A stretch of 64,000 nt of DNA from Anaerolineae bacterium (GCA_021463195.1 JAJTXZ010000010.1:1-64000); one strand, 5' to 3'; positions 17,129 through 26,798 are shown, counted from the first letter of the stretch. Notes: generated from the sequence alone by a model not told the origin. Made by a program: numbers and translations.

Positions 17129-18160
17129 ATGAGCGAAAACGCAACAGCATTGCAAGCGCGCGCGCTGGCGCGCCTTGAAACTATTTGGGACAATGAACAG
17201 CTCGAGGCGTGGCGCGTCGAATATATCGGACGCAAAGGCGCGGTGAACGCGTTGTTTGAACAAATCAGCGCGCTCCCGCATACGGAACGCGGCGCGTTCG
17301 GCAAAACGGCAAACGAACTCAAGCTGGCGCTGGAAGCTGCGTTCAACGCCAAAATCGGCGCCATCAAGCAGATTGAATTGTCCAAAGCGCTGGAAGCCGA
17401 ACCGTTGGATGTGACGCTGCCCGGACGCCGCCCGTCGCGCGGACATATTCATCCGACCATTCAGACGCTGCAAGAAATCTATAAAATTTTCGGCGAGATG
17501 GGTTTCCAAGTGTATCGCACGCGACAGGTGGAAACGGACATTATGAATTTTCAACTGCTCAATATTCCGCCGTTTCATCCCGCGCGCGATAATTGGAGCA
17601 CGTTCTATGTCGCGGGTTCTGACGAAAAGGTCTTGCTGCGCACGCACACTTCGCCGGGCCAAATTCGCGCGATGCGCGCGGCGTATCCGAATCCGGTGCG
17701 CGCGATTTTGCCGGGCTTGTGTTATCGCTATGAACAAGTCAGCGCGCGCTATGAAATCCAATTCAATCAAGTCGAAGGCATTGTCGTTGGACACAACATT
17801 ACGTTTGGCAATTTAAAAGGCACGCTCACGGAATTCGCGCGGCGTATGTTTGGCGAGCGCCCCGTTCGTTTTTACGGCGACCATTTCCCGTTCACCGAAC
17901 CGAGCGCGCAGATGGATGTGCGCTGCATCATTTGCGAAGGGCGCGGCACGGACGCGCTGTGCAAATATACCGGCTGGTTGGAAATCCTCGGTTCGGGGAT
18001 GGTGCATCCCCAAGTCTTGCGCAACGGCGGTTATGACCCGAACGAGTGGAGCGGTTTCGCGTTTGGCATGGGCCCCGAACGCATTGCAATGTTAAAGCAT
18101 GGCATCACCGATATTCGGAATTTCTGGAACAATGATTTACGCTTTTTGGAACAGTTTTAA
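17129..18160 (+). CDS. pheS: Phenylalanine--tRNA ligase alpha subunit
   Basis: A 343-residue class II aminoacyl-tRNA synthetase catalytic subunit. The N-terminal coiled-coil (about 1-85) is followed by motif 1 (HPTIQTLQEIYKIFGEMGF), motif 2 (GLCYRYEQVSARYEIQFNQVEG) and motif 3 (SGFAFGMGPERIAMLKHGI). The length is normal and the C-terminus DIRNFWNNDLRFLEQF is canonical. It partners with PheT to charge tRNA-Phe. Expression is set by the T-box upstream. Unusually, pheT is not adjacent: two membrane-protein genes lie between. Confidence 0.98.
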   Translation: MSENATALQARALARLETIWDNEQLEAWRVEYIGRKGAVNALFEQISALPHTERGAFGKTANELKLALEAAFNAKIGAIKQIELSKALEAEPLDVTLPGRRPSRGHIHPTIQTLQEIYKIFGEMGFQVYRTRQVETDIMNFQLLNIPPFHPARDNWSTFYVAGSDEKVLLRTHTSPGQIRAMRAAYPNPVRAILPGLCYRYEQVSARYEIQFNQVEGIVVGHNITFGNLKGTLTEFARRMFGERPVRFYGDHFPFTEPSAQMDVRCIICEGRGTDALCKYTGWLEILGSGMVHPQVLRNGGYDPNEWSGFAFGMGPERIAMLKHGITDIRNFWNNDLRFLEQF

Positions 18161-18245
18161 TGGAATCGCATGTCGTATGTCGTTTGGTTTGACGCGCAAA
18201 GCATCGCGCCGAGCAATCCGCGATGCGCGACACGCGCAACGTTAA

Positions 18246-19043
18246 ATGGCAGGTTCAACTCAAACTACCGTCAGTCCCGCGACGCGCAAGCTCATTCAAG
18301 GCATTGACATCGCTGCGCTGGTCGTGGTGAAACACTGGCTCGCGTTTTTTATTCTCTTGTACGGCGTATGGGTATGGCTGCCGTTTCTCGCGCCGGTGTT
18401 TATGCATAATGGCTGGACGGGCGCGGCGGAAGCATTGTATTTCACATACAGTTTTTTTTGTCATCAACTGCCGGAACGTTCGCTCTTTTTCTTTGGACCT
18501 CAACTCATGTATTCGCTCGACCAAATTGGCCAAGTGTGGTCCACCGAAAATCAACTGGTTTTGCGTCAATTCATCGGTACGCCCGAAATGGGTTGGAAGA
18601 TGGCGTGGAGCGACCGCATGATTTCGACCTATGGCGGGATTTGGCTCGGCGCGGCGCTGTACGCGATCTTGGGCAAACGCGCGCCGCGCATTCCGCTGTG
18701 GCTGTGGATCGCCGTCGGCATCGTGCCGCTCGGTCTCGACGGACTTTCGCATCTGGTTAATGACCTCGTCGCCGGCACATCGGGCGAAGGTTTCCGCGAC
18801 ACAAACGAATGGCTGCGCGTCATCACCTTTAATCTTTTTCCCGCCGAATTTTATTACGGCAACATGCTCGGTTCATTCAATTCGTGGGCGCGTTGGGTGA
18901 CAGGTTTGTTATTTGGCGTCACCACCGTGCTGGCGATTTTTCCCGTCATTCAAGCGGGCTTGCTGGACACACAACGCGATTTGGAATCTCAACTCGCGCG
19001 CATCAAGGCGCGCCAAGCGCAAACGGCAAACATCGAGCGCTGA
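18246..19043 (+). CDS. DUF2085 family integral membrane protein
   Basis: A 265-residue membrane protein with about five transmembrane helices. The DUF2085 signature is visible as FFCHQLPERSLFFFG, with a Cys-His pair near the first loop, and later DRMISTYGGIWLGAALYAIL and the GLDGLSHLVNDL segment. Family function is unknown; the conserved Cys/His/Arg residues suggest a metal- or cofactor-binding role at the membrane. The C-terminal tail is charged and coiled. It follows pheS by 85 bases on the same strand and separates it from pheT. Confidence 0.85.
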   Translation: MAGSTQTTVSPATRKLIQGIDIAALVVVKHWLAFFILLYGVWVWLPFLAPVFMHNGWTGAAEALYFTYSFFCHQLPERSLFFFGPQLMYSLDQIGQVWSTENQLVLRQFIGTPEMGWKMAWSDRMISTYGGIWLGAALYAILGKRAPRIPLWLWIAVGIVPLGLDGLSHLVNDLVAGTSGEGFRDTNEWLRVITFNLFPAEFYYGNMLGSFNSWARWVTGLLFGVTTVLAIFPVIQAGLLDTQRDLESQLARIKARQAQTANIER

Positions 19044-19141
19044 ATCATATTCGCAATACCTTTTCCAATGTCAAATGTCACGCGTGCCGGCCAAGCCAAA
19101 TTTAAAACTTGCGCGCGTTGAGCCAAGCTGTCAAACTAGTC

Positions 19142-19378
19142 ATGCGTTTTTTTAATTCGCCCGCGTTTTCGCCGCTCGGTTTGGTCGGTTGGGCGTTGAT
19201 GCTTGGCGGCGGCGGCTGGGATTTGATTTATCATCTCGCGCCGATTCTGTGCGGCGTGAAATGGGCGCCGTTCATTGATACGCTCGGCGAATTTGGACAC
19301 ACTGTCATTTTAATTGGCATGGCTCTGGTCGTGCTGGCGGTGCTGTGGGCAAACGCGCGCAAAAACAAATCGCATTAA
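19142..19378 (+). CDS. Small two-helix membrane protein, unknown function
   Basis: A 78-residue protein with two hydrophobic segments (GLVGWALMLGGGGWDLIYHLAPIL and HTVILIGMALVVLAVLWAN) and a basic C-terminus (ARKNKSH). The ATG at 19142 is preferred over a TTG at 19109, though neither has a clear ribosome-binding site. Conserved-looking Trp/Asp/His residues (GWDLIYHLAP, EFGHT) could bind a ligand, but I recognise no family. It lies 24 bases before pheT, so it is probably translated from the same messenger. Confidence 0.6.
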   Translation: MRFFNSPAFSPLGLVGWALMLGGGGWDLIYHLAPILCGVKWAPFIDTLGEFGHTVILIGMALVVLAVLWANARKNKSH

Positions 19379-19402
19379 ATCCAAAAGGAAACATCGTCGC
19401 GT

Positions 19403-21970
19403 ATGAAAGTTCCTGTATCGTGGTTACAAGATTTTGTTGACCTTACGCTTCCGATTCCCGAACTGGCGGAAAAATTGACGTTCGCGGGACTCGAAGTGGA
19501 AGACATTGAATATATTGGCGTCCCTCCCGCGTCCAATGAACAAGACGCTAACGCCAAAGGGCTCGTTTGGGCGCGCGATAAAATTTTTGTCGCGCAGCTG
19601 ATCGAGGCGTTGCCGCATCCGAACGCCGATCGTTTGAAAATCGTGCGCGTCGCGTATGGCGCGAGCGCGCCGGCGGAAATGGTGACAGGCGCGCCGAATA
19701 TCAATGTCGGCGACAGCGGACAAAAAGTGGTTCTCGCGCTCGAAGGTTCGCGTTTGTACGACGGACATAAAGAAGGGCGCGTATTCATGACGCTGAAAAA
19801 ATCAAAAATTCGCGGCGTCGAATCAGCCGCGATGGTGTGTTCCGAAAAGGAACTTGGTCTTTCCGAAGAGCATGAAGGCATCATTATTTTGCCTGACGAC
19901 GCGCCGGTGGGGACGCCGCTCGCCGATTATTGGGGGGATGTGGTACTGACGGTCAAAATCAACCCGAATTTCGCGCGCGCGCAATCCGTTCTCGGCGTTG
20001 CCCGCGAGGTCGCGGCTTTGACAGGTCAGCGCGTGCGCCTGCCACAAACTTGGGATACGCAAGAACGCGGCGCGCCCGAGACCGCTTTCGTCAATATCGA
20101 AATCGCGGACGCGCGCTTGTGTCCGCGTTTTGCCGCGCTCTTGATTCGCGGCGTCAAAATCAAACCTTCGCCGCAGTGGTTGCAGCAGCGGCTCTTGCGC
20201 GCGGGAATGCGTCCAATCAATAATGTCGTAGACATTACCAATTACGTCATGCTCGGTTATGGCAAACCGCTGCACGCGTTTGATTACGATGCGTTGATCG
20301 CGCGCGCCAATGGGGGCGTTCCAAAAATTCTAGTGCGACCCGCGCGCGCGGGCGAACAGATGCAAACGCTTGACGGACAGCTGCGTTCGTTTCACGCGCA
20401 CGATATCCTCGTGACCGACGCGCGCGGACCGGTCGGCATCGGCGGCATCATGGGGGGCAGTGAAACCGAAGTGTCCGACGCGACCCAAAATGTGCTGCTC
20501 GAATCCGCGATTTTTGATTTCATTTCGATTCGCCGCACAACCGCTGAACAAAAATTGCCGAGCGAAGCCGCGACGCGTTTCGGGCGCGGCATTCCCGCGT
20601 CGCAAAATATCGCGCCCGCGCGCGTCGCCGCCGCTTTGATGCGCGACCTTGCGGACGGAACGATTGAACCGACGCTCGCGGACAATTATCCGCTGCCGCA
20701 AACCACGCCGACGATAGACGTGACGCGGCGCGATGTGAAACGTATTTTAGGCATTGAACTGACGCTCGCCGAAATGGAGCAGCTTTTGCGCGCGCTCGAT
20801 TTTGCGGTCACGGCGCCGCACGCGGATACTTTGCGCGTGACGCCGCCCGATTATCGCGCTGATGTAGAGGGGACGGCGGATGTGTTGGAAGAACTTGTGC
20901 GCCTCTATGGCTTTGAAAAGATTCCCAGCGTCCTCATGGCCGACGCGCTGCCGCCGCTCGAAGGCAATGCCGCGTTGGAACAAGAACAAACCGCGCGCGC
21001 TATTTTGATCGAAATGGGCTTGCAAGAAATCGTGACCTATGCGTTCACGCAGCCGGCGCATGAAGCGCGCCTTGCGCCCAACGAGCGCGCGGAAAAAATA
21101 TTTCCGCTGCCGCAGCGCGCGTATGTGAGCATCGAAAATCCCATCAGCGCGGAGCGTTCCGCGCTGCGCCAAACTTTGCTGCCGAATCTGCTCGACATTG
21201 CCGCATCGAATTTGCGCCATACGAAACGCGTCGCGTTATTTGAAATCGGCAGCGTATTTTTGACGCGCCACGCGGGCGAAACGCAGGTCGGCGATTTGCC
21301 CGAGGATGCGTCTTTGCCGCTAGAGCCGCGCCGACTCGCGCTTCTTTTGACCGGACCGCGCGCGCTGCCGACTTGGCAGACGACAGATGTCGCGCCATTC
21401 GATTTTTATGATCTCAAAGGCATCTTGGAAGAACTCGGCGCGGGTTTGCATTTGGACGAATTAAATTTTGCGGCGCGCGCGCATCCGATGCTGCATCCCG
21501 GACGCGCGGCGGAAATGCGTATCGGCGCGGAAAGCGTTGGCGTGTTTGGCGAACTACATCCGCTTACGCGCGAAAAATGGGCATTGCCCGCGCAAGCTGT
21601 GCTGGTTGGTGAATTCGATTTGGAAAAAATTCTCGCGCATACTGACGCGCGCTTTATCATCCAACCGATTTCGCGCTATCCGGCGGTGGTGCAAGATATC
21701 GCGTTGTGGGTGGATGAAAGTATCGAGGGCGCGCGGGTTGAGCAGTTGATTCGTCAAACGGGCGGCGCATTATTGCGCGACGCGCGCTTGTTTGATGTCT
21801 ATCGCGGCGCGCCGCTTCCCGTCGGAAAGAAATCATTAGCGTACACGCTGACGTTCCAAGCGCTCGACCACGTATTGTCTGATGCCGACGCGGGCAAAGC
21901 GCGAGACAAGATTGTGAATCGGTTGACGCGTGAAATCGGCGCGGAATTGCGCCGCAGCGGCGCGGGATAG
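19403..21970 (+). CDS. pheT: Phenylalanine--tRNA ligase beta subunit
   Basis: The 855-residue beta subunit shows the full bacterial architecture. It has an N-terminal MKVPVSWLQDFVDL, an EMAP-like tRNA-binding OB domain (about 40-165, with NADRLKIVRV and GAPNI), B3/B4 editing domains (NNVVDITNYVMLGYGKPLHAFDYD), a B5 domain (about 430-500), a catalytic-like core and the C-terminal anticodon-binding ferredoxin-fold domain (SRYPAVVQDIALWVDE... LTFQALDHVLSDADAGK). It works with PheS as an alpha2-beta2 enzyme. A terminator hairpin follows. Confidence 0.98.
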   Translation: MKVPVSWLQDFVDLTLPIPELAEKLTFAGLEVEDIEYIGVPPASNEQDANAKGLVWARDKIFVAQLIEALPHPNADRLKIVRVAYGASAPAEMVTGAPNINVGDSGQKVVLALEGSRLYDGHKEGRVFMTLKKSKIRGVESAAMVCSEKELGLSEEHEGIIILPDDAPVGTPLADYWGDVVLTVKINPNFARAQSVLGVAREVAALTGQRVRLPQTWDTQERGAPETAFVNIEIADARLCPRFAALLIRGVKIKPSPQWLQQRLLRAGMRPINNVVDITNYVMLGYGKPLHAFDYDALIARANGGVPKILVRPARAGEQMQTLDGQLRSFHAHDILVTDARGPVGIGGIMGGSETEVSDATQNVLLESAIFDFISIRRTTAEQKLPSEAATRFGRGIPASQNIAPARVAAALMRDLADGTIEPTLADNYPLPQTTPTIDVTRRDVKRILGIELTLAEMEQLLRALDFAVTAPHADTLRVTPPDYRADVEGTADVLEELVRLYGFEKIPSVLMADALPPLEGNAALEQEQTARAILIEMGLQEIVTYAFTQPAHEARLAPNERAEKIFPLPQRAYVSIENPISAERSALRQTLLPNLLDIAASNLRHTKRVALFEIGSVFLTRHAGETQVGDLPEDASLPLEPRRLALLLTGPRALPTWQTTDVAPFDFYDLKGILEELGAGLHLDELNFAARAHPMLHPGRAAEMRIGAESVGVFGELHPLTREKWALPAQAVLVGEFDLEKILAHTDARFIIQPISRYPAVVQDIALWVDESIEGARVEQLIRQTGGALLRDARLFDVYRGAPLPVGKKSLAYTLTFQALDHVLSDADAGKARDKIVNRLTREIGAELRRSGAG

Positions 21971-21995
21971 CAAGTGCGCGGTTTGGTGTCTATGC

Positions 21996-22023
21996 AAGGG
22001 ATGACGGCGAGTCATCCCTTTTT
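21996..22023 (+). terminator. Intrinsic terminator after pheT
   Basis: AAGGGATGAC (21996-22005) pairs with GTCATCCCTT (22011-22020), followed by further T. It separates pheT from the cvpA-mutS2 unit. Confidence 0.9.
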
Positions 22024-22064
22024 CGAGCTATGCCTATTTTCCTGTGTCCAAACCAATTTCTCCG

Positions 22065-22073
22065 TGATATACT
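22065..22073 (+). promoter_or_regulatory. Extended -10 promoter of cvpA-mutS2
   Basis: TGA followed directly by TATACT (22068-22073) gives an extended -10. The -35 region is weak. GGAGGT and the cvpA ATG follow within 20 bases. Confidence 0.55.
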
Positions 22074-22090
22074 TGCGGCGGGAGGTCGGT

Positions 22091-22642
22091 ATGGCGGATT
22101 TCAACTGGTTTGATATCCTTATCATTGTGCTGCTGCTGCTAGGCATGGCAATCGGTTATTCGCAGGGTCTGATTCGCCAACTGATTGGTTTGGCGGCGGT
22201 CTATGTGGCGCTGATTTTGGCGACCCAATTCTTTCGCGCTCTATCGCAAGGGCTTGCCGGACTTTTGCGCGTGCCGCCCAACACCTTGTCCAACATGCTC
22301 GCTTTTTTTGCGCTCTTTTTACTTGCGCTGACAATCATTAATTTTTTGGCGCAAGATGCGTACAAATCAACGCGCATTCGTATCTTGCCTTTTCTGGACC
22401 ATATCAGCGGAATGTTTCTTGGCGTTATCAGTATGTGGCTTATCATAAGCATTCTGGTTAGTGTTATGACGTTTGCGGTGGGAACCCAGACTTGGTTGCA
22501 AGGCGAATCAACTCGGCAATTCCTTCTCAATGGTCTCTCCAATTCGCGTGTAGCGCCGTTGACAGAGTCTGCGCTGTCATTCGTGCTGGTGACGCTTCAA
22601 CCGTGGCTGCCCGGCGGTTTGCCCGCGCTCTTTTCATTTTGA
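22091..22642 (+). CDS. CvpA family membrane protein
   Basis: A 183-residue protein with four transmembrane helices, beginning MADFNWFDILIIVLLLLGMAIGYSQGLIRQ, which is characteristic of CvpA (colicin V production) proteins. The ATG at 22091 follows GGAGGTCGGT; an earlier in-frame start at 21974 would run through the pheT terminator. CvpA proteins contribute to envelope homeostasis by an unsettled mechanism. The cvpA-mutS2 order downstream of pheT is common in Gram-positive bacteria. Confidence 0.88.
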   Translation: MADFNWFDILIIVLLLLGMAIGYSQGLIRQLIGLAAVYVALILATQFFRALSQGLAGLLRVPPNTLSNMLAFFALFLLALTIINFLAQDAYKSTRIRILPFLDHISGMFLGVISMWLIISILVSVMTFAVGTQTWLQGESTRQFLLNGLSNSRVAPLTESALSFVLVTLQPWLPGGLPALFSF

Positions 22643-22663
22643 ATTTCTGCCAAGCTAAAACAT

Positions 22664-25030
22664 ATGTCGCTGGATGCCATTCGTCCTCTGGAATTTTCGC
22701 GCGTGCGCGCCAATTTGGCGCGCTATGCCGCGTTTAGCGCGAGTGAAACGCTCGCGCTGGAATTGGAACCTTCCACCGACCCCGCGACGGTTCGCGTTTG
22801 GCAGCAGGAAACGACCGAAGCGCGCGCGCTGCTCGACCAGCAACCGCAGTTGAGCGTGGGCGGCGCGCGCGACATGCGCGCGCTGACGCGTGTCGCGCGT
22901 ATCGGCGGCATGATTCCGGCGCACGAATTTTTGGATTTGCGCGCGACGTTGCTCGCGGCGCGCAATCTTGGAAAAAGTATTTTGCGTTTGCGCGAAGCGT
23001 TTCCACGTCTGGCATTCCTTGCCGAAAGTTTGAGCGATGCGCCGCGCGTGCTTGACGAAATCGGACGCGTTTTTACCGAACAAGGCGAAATCTCGGACGA
23101 TGCTTCGCCCGAGCTGGCGCGCATTCGGCGCGATTTGCGCGTGGCGCAGCAGCGCGTGATGGATCGGCTTGGACACATTATCACTTCCGCGCAATACGCG
23201 AAATATCTGCAAGAAGCCATCATCACGCAACGCGAGGGCCGTTACGTCGTGCCGGTGCGCGCTGAAGCGCGCGGACGCATTCACGGCATCGTCCACGATT
23301 CGAGCGCGAGCGGCGCGACGTTATTTATCGAACCGTTAGCGGTGGTCGAGTTGGGCAATCGCGTGCGCGAATTAACCATTCAGGAGCAGCGCGAGCTGGA
23401 CCGTATTTTGCGCGAACTTACCAATCTCGTGGCGCAGCACGCGGACGAGGTGGATTACACCGTCGAAACGCTCGCGCAATTAGATTTGGCGTTCGCCAAA
23501 GCGAAATATAGCGCGGCGTTGCGCGCGACGCCGCCATTGATTGATCTCGGCTCGCGCGAACAACCCGCGTATTTGGAATTGATTCAGGCGCGTCATCCGC
23601 TGCTCGATCCCGTTCAAGTGATTCCGATATCGCTCGAATTACAGCGCGCGTTTTCGATTCTCATCATCACCGGACCCAATACGGGCGGCAAAACCGTTTC
23701 GCTCAAAACGGTCGGCTTGCTGGCGTTGATGGCGCAAAGCGGTTTGCATATCCCCGCGCAGGCGGGTTCGCGTTTGCCCGTATATGAAGGCATCTTTGCC
23801 GATATTGGCGACGAACAGAGCATCGAGCAATCGCTTTCAACTTTTTCCGGTCATCTAAAAAATATCGTCGGCATTTTGCGCGCGGCGAATGCCAAAGCGC
23901 TGGTGCTTTTTGATGAATTGGGCGCCGGCACCGATCCGGTGGAGGGCGCGGCGTTGGCGCGCGCGATTGTCGAGCGCTTGTTAGAGCGTCAGATTCCCGC
24001 GTTGATTGCGACGCATTACGCGGAACTCAAGGCGTTCGCGCACACAACGCCCGGCGTCGAAAACGCCTCGATGGAATTTGATGTCGAAACGCTCGCGCCG
24101 ACTTTTCGGCTCACCATCGGTTTGCCGGGACGTTCGAACGCGTTTGCGATTGCGACGCGTTTGGGTTTGGAGCGCGCGCTGGTGGAGCGCGCGCGCGCGA
24201 ATGTGAGCCAGAGCGATGCCGAGCTCGAAACGCTGTTGACGCAGTTGAAAAAAGCGCGTGAAGAAACGCTGCGTGAACAAACGCGCGCGGCGGCGGCACG
24301 CGAAGCGGCGGAAAAAGCATCCAAACAGACGCGGCGCGAGCTCGCCGAAACGCAGCGGCAGCGCGGCGAAATTTTGCGGCACACGCGCGAACAGGCGCGC
24401 GCTGAACTTGAAGTCGCGCGCGCGGAATTAAAGCGACTCAAACAGGAATGGCGCGAAATTCCCGCGACGCGCGACGCGGGTAAACGCGCGGCGCGCGAGT
24501 TGGACGCGCTGGAAGAAACGCTCGCCGCCAAGCTGCCGCCGCCCGAACCGCAACGCGGCGCAGCAGCGCGCGCGGTCGAGCGCATTGTGGTCGGCGACCA
24601 AGTGTATGTGCCGAGTTTAAATCAGTACGGCCAAGTGGTCGCGGTGGGCAGCGAGCTGATTGTGCAGGTTGGCGCGTTTCGCGTCAATTTGCCGCCCGCG
24701 CAAGTTGAATTGCAGCCGCGCGCGGCGCCGGCGGCAGAGTCGCGCAGTCAGACGAGTGTCGTTTTGCCTGAAGCGGATTCGCCGGGCATCGAAGTGCATT
24801 TGCGCGGCATGCGCGCCGACGAAGCGTTAGAAAAATTGGAGAAATATTTGGACCGCGCGTATCTCGCGGGGCTGCCGTATGTTCGCATAGTGCATGGCAA
24901 AGGCACCGGCGTATTGCGTAAACTCGCGCGCGATTTTTTGCAGAATAGTCCGCTCGTTGTTTCGTTTCAAATCGCCGAACCGAACGAAGGTGGTGAAGGC
25001 GTTACGCTTGCCAAGTTGGCGACGCGTTGA
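22664..25030 (+). CDS. mutS2: Endonuclease MutS2 / ribosome-rescue ATPase
   Basis: The 788-residue protein has the MutS2 layout: N-terminal helical core, ABC-type ATPase with Walker A GPNTGGKT (about residue 335) and Walker B LVLFDELGAGTDP, then a long Lys/Arg/Glu coiled-coil (about 505-640), a KOW-like segment (GDQVYVPSLNQYGQVV) and a C-terminal Smr nuclease domain (IEVHLRGMRADEAL... VRIVHGKGTGVLR). MutS2 is reported to suppress homologous recombination and, in Bacillus, to split collided ribosomes. It is 21 bases after cvpA and is followed by a strong terminator. Confidence 0.97.
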   Translation: MSLDAIRPLEFSRVRANLARYAAFSASETLALELEPSTDPATVRVWQQETTEARALLDQQPQLSVGGARDMRALTRVARIGGMIPAHEFLDLRATLLAARNLGKSILRLREAFPRLAFLAESLSDAPRVLDEIGRVFTEQGEISDDASPELARIRRDLRVAQQRVMDRLGHIITSAQYAKYLQEAIITQREGRYVVPVRAEARGRIHGIVHDSSASGATLFIEPLAVVELGNRVRELTIQEQRELDRILRELTNLVAQHADEVDYTVETLAQLDLAFAKAKYSAALRATPPLIDLGSREQPAYLELIQARHPLLDPVQVIPISLELQRAFSILIITGPNTGGKTVSLKTVGLLALMAQSGLHIPAQAGSRLPVYEGIFADIGDEQSIEQSLSTFSGHLKNIVGILRAANAKALVLFDELGAGTDPVEGAALARAIVERLLERQIPALIATHYAELKAFAHTTPGVENASMEFDVETLAPTFRLTIGLPGRSNAFAIATRLGLERALVERARANVSQSDAELETLLTQLKKAREETLREQTRAAAAREAAEKASKQTRRELAETQRQRGEILRHTREQARAELEVARAELKRLKQEWREIPATRDAGKRAARELDALEETLAAKLPPPEPQRGAAARAVERIVVGDQVYVPSLNQYGQVVAVGSELIVQVGAFRVNLPPAQVELQPRAAPAAESRSQTSVVLPEADSPGIEVHLRGMRADEALEKLEKYLDRAYLAGLPYVRIVHGKGTGVLRKLARDFLQNSPLVVSFQIAEPNEGGEGVTLAKLATR

Positions 25031-25060
25031 TGGATGCGCCGCTTCAACGCCGAGTTGTCG

Positions 25061-25095
25061 AACGCGCCGCGCGATTTCGCGCGGCGCGTTTTTTA
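25061..25095 (+). terminator. Intrinsic terminator after mutS2
   Basis: AACGCGCCGCGCGA pairs with TCGCGCGGCGCGTT in a perfect 14-bp stem, followed by a T run. It lies between convergent genes. Confidence 0.9.
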
Positions 25096-26346
25096 TTCCG
25101 CCGGTTGCGTAGCGATAGAGGTCGTCGGATTGGGGGCGAGATGGAGATTGGGCGCAAGGATAGCGACCAAGCCGCCGAGCGTAAACAGAATTGCCGCGAC
25201 ATTCAACATAAGCGCCGCGCCGAGTTGGTCCGCCAAAAGACTGGTCGCCGCAATCGAAACTAATTGCGCGGCTGCCATTGCCGTTTGCATCAAGCCCGAG
25301 ATGCGTCCGCGATTCGCGTCATCGCTGCCGATTTGAATCAGCGTCGTCAATCCGATGTCGAATGCCACAATCGCAATCACGGCGACCAACATCAAGCCCA
25401 TTGCCACATATACCGACGGTTGATTCACCATGACCATGATAAGCAGGCCCGCGATGCTGCCGCCGACGACAACTAAATGTTTTGGCGAAATGCGCGTGGC
25501 GAACGCGCTGATAATCACCGCGCCAACGAGCCCGCCGACACCTTGAGCGGTTACAAACCAACCGAACTCGGTTGCGCCGGCATGCCAGATTTCTTTGACA
25601 ATGACGACGAGCAGCACATTGATAATGCCTTGCGATAACATCAAAATCGCGAGCGACGCGAAAATAACGCGCAGCAGCGGACGCTCTAACGCCACGCGCA
25701 CGCCTTCGCGCAATTCGCTAGTGAATTGTTGGACGGCATGGCGCGCCGTTTCAAATTTTGTCGTAACTTGCGCGCGGGAGGGCAGATGGAGCCATAGGAG
25801 CAGCGCCGCCGAAAGTAAATAGGTTCCCATATCGAATAACGCGGCGCCGTGCGGTCCATAAGTCGTCACCAGAATACCGCCCAAGGCCGGACCGACCATC
25901 TGTCCTAACGCCCACGATGCGCCCAGCAGTGAATTGGCGCGCGTCAATTCTTCTTCGTTGTTAACAAGAGTTGGCACGACGGCGTTCACCGCCGGTCGGA
26001 AAAATTGCGAAACGGCGGATTCGGCGAACGCGAGCAAGTAAATGAGCCACACCTGACTCACATCGTTAACAAAAAAATAGCCGAGCATTAATATCGCGCG
26101 CAGTAGATCCGAACCAATCATCAAACGCTTGCGGTCGGCGCGGTCTACGACCACGCCCGCCAGCGGACTAATGAGCAACTGCGGCAGCGTCAACGCGCCC
26201 ATCATAATACCGGTGGCGAGCGCCGAACCGGTCAGTTGATAGACCCAAAAGGGCAGCGCGATAAACAACACCAAATCGCCCGCAATCGAGACGACTTGCG
26301 CTGAAAAGATAACCGCTACATTGCGATTGCGTAAAGCTTGGAGCAT
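25093..26346 (-). CDS. MFS transporter (enterobactin exporter/DUF-type MFS_3)
   Basis: A 417-residue major facilitator with 12 predicted transmembrane helices. It starts MLQALRNRNVAVIFSAQVVSIAGDLVLFIALPFWVY, has the loop 2-3 signature GVVVDRADRKRLMIGSD and a related motif between helices 8 and 9 (ISAFATRISPKHLVVVGG). This resembles MFS_3 (EntS-like) exporters, often linked to drug or siderophore export, but the substrate is not predictable. AAGG precedes the ATG. It is the last gene of the DUF2089 operon, 12 bases after the SHOCT-like gene. Confidence 0.88.
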   Translation of the reverse strand: MLQALRNRNVAVIFSAQVVSIAGDLVLFIALPFWVYQLTGSALATGIMMGALTLPQLLISPLAGVVVDRADRKRLMIGSDLLRAILMLGYFFVNDVSQVWLIYLLAFAESAVSQFFRPAVNAVVPTLVNNEEELTRANSLLGASWALGQMVGPALGGILVTTYGPHGAALFDMGTYLLSAALLLWLHLPSRAQVTTKFETARHAVQQFTSELREGVRVALERPLLRVIFASLAILMLSQGIINVLLVVIVKEIWHAGATEFGWFVTAQGVGGLVGAVIISAFATRISPKHLVVVGGSIAGLLIMVMVNQPSVYVAMGLMLVAVIAIVAFDIGLTTLIQIGSDDANRGRISGLMQTAMAAAQLVSIAATSLLADQLGAALMLNVAAILFTLGGLVAILAPNLHLAPNPTTSIATQPAE

Positions 26347-26358
26347 AATTTGACCTTT

Positions 26359-26742
26359 TTATTCGACGTAGATTTCGACGTGTTCGCCATCTTGTTCGTC
26401 TTCGACATCCACAATTTTGCCTGTATCGCCGGCTTTGACTGCCGCCATGATTTGATTCAGATTGAGCCCTTCCAACCCGACCGGTGAAAATTTCGCGCCC
26501 ATCTTGAGTCCGATGTCTACTAGACTCAATGGAATATTCACATTGACTTTGCGCTTGCCCGATTTCAAATCGGTGACGCGCACGCGCAGCCAGCGTCCGC
26601 GTGTATTGGGTGAGGGCGGCGGCGCCAATTCGGGCGCGGGCTTGTCATCCAACGCCGCGAGGAGGCGCGCGCCTTCTTCGGCGGAAATCTGTCGGTTCTC
26701 GATCATTTTTAAAATTTGAATGCGTTCTTCAGCTGTAGCCAT
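26359..26742 (-). CDS. SHOCT-like domain protein of DUF2089 operon type
   Basis: A 127-residue cytoplasmic protein. Residues 1-30 form a SHOCT-like helix pair (ERIQILKMIENRQISAEEGARLLAAL), a Pro-rich linker follows, and then comes a beta-rich domain (WLRVRVTDLKSGKRKVNVNIPLSLVDIGL). The second part is homologous to the protein encoded at 27823-28269. Such domains are found in YvlB/LiaX-like envelope-stress proteins, but the function here is unknown. The start at 26742 is fixed by AGGAG upstream; the longer frame is antisense-like noise over the GNAT gene. It may associate with the DUF2089 regulator through the shared helix pair; this is inference. Confidence 0.7.
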   Translation of the reverse strand: MATAEERIQILKMIENRQISAEEGARLLAALDDKPAPELAPPPSPNTRGRWLRVRVTDLKSGKRKVNVNIPLSLVDIGLKMGAKFSPVGLEGLNLNQIMAAVKAGDTGKIVDVEDEQDGEHVEIYVE

Positions 26743-26798
26743 AATTACACTCCTGTCCTCAAAGCCAAACTGCGCGGAATCGCGGTGGCGTTGGCGAC

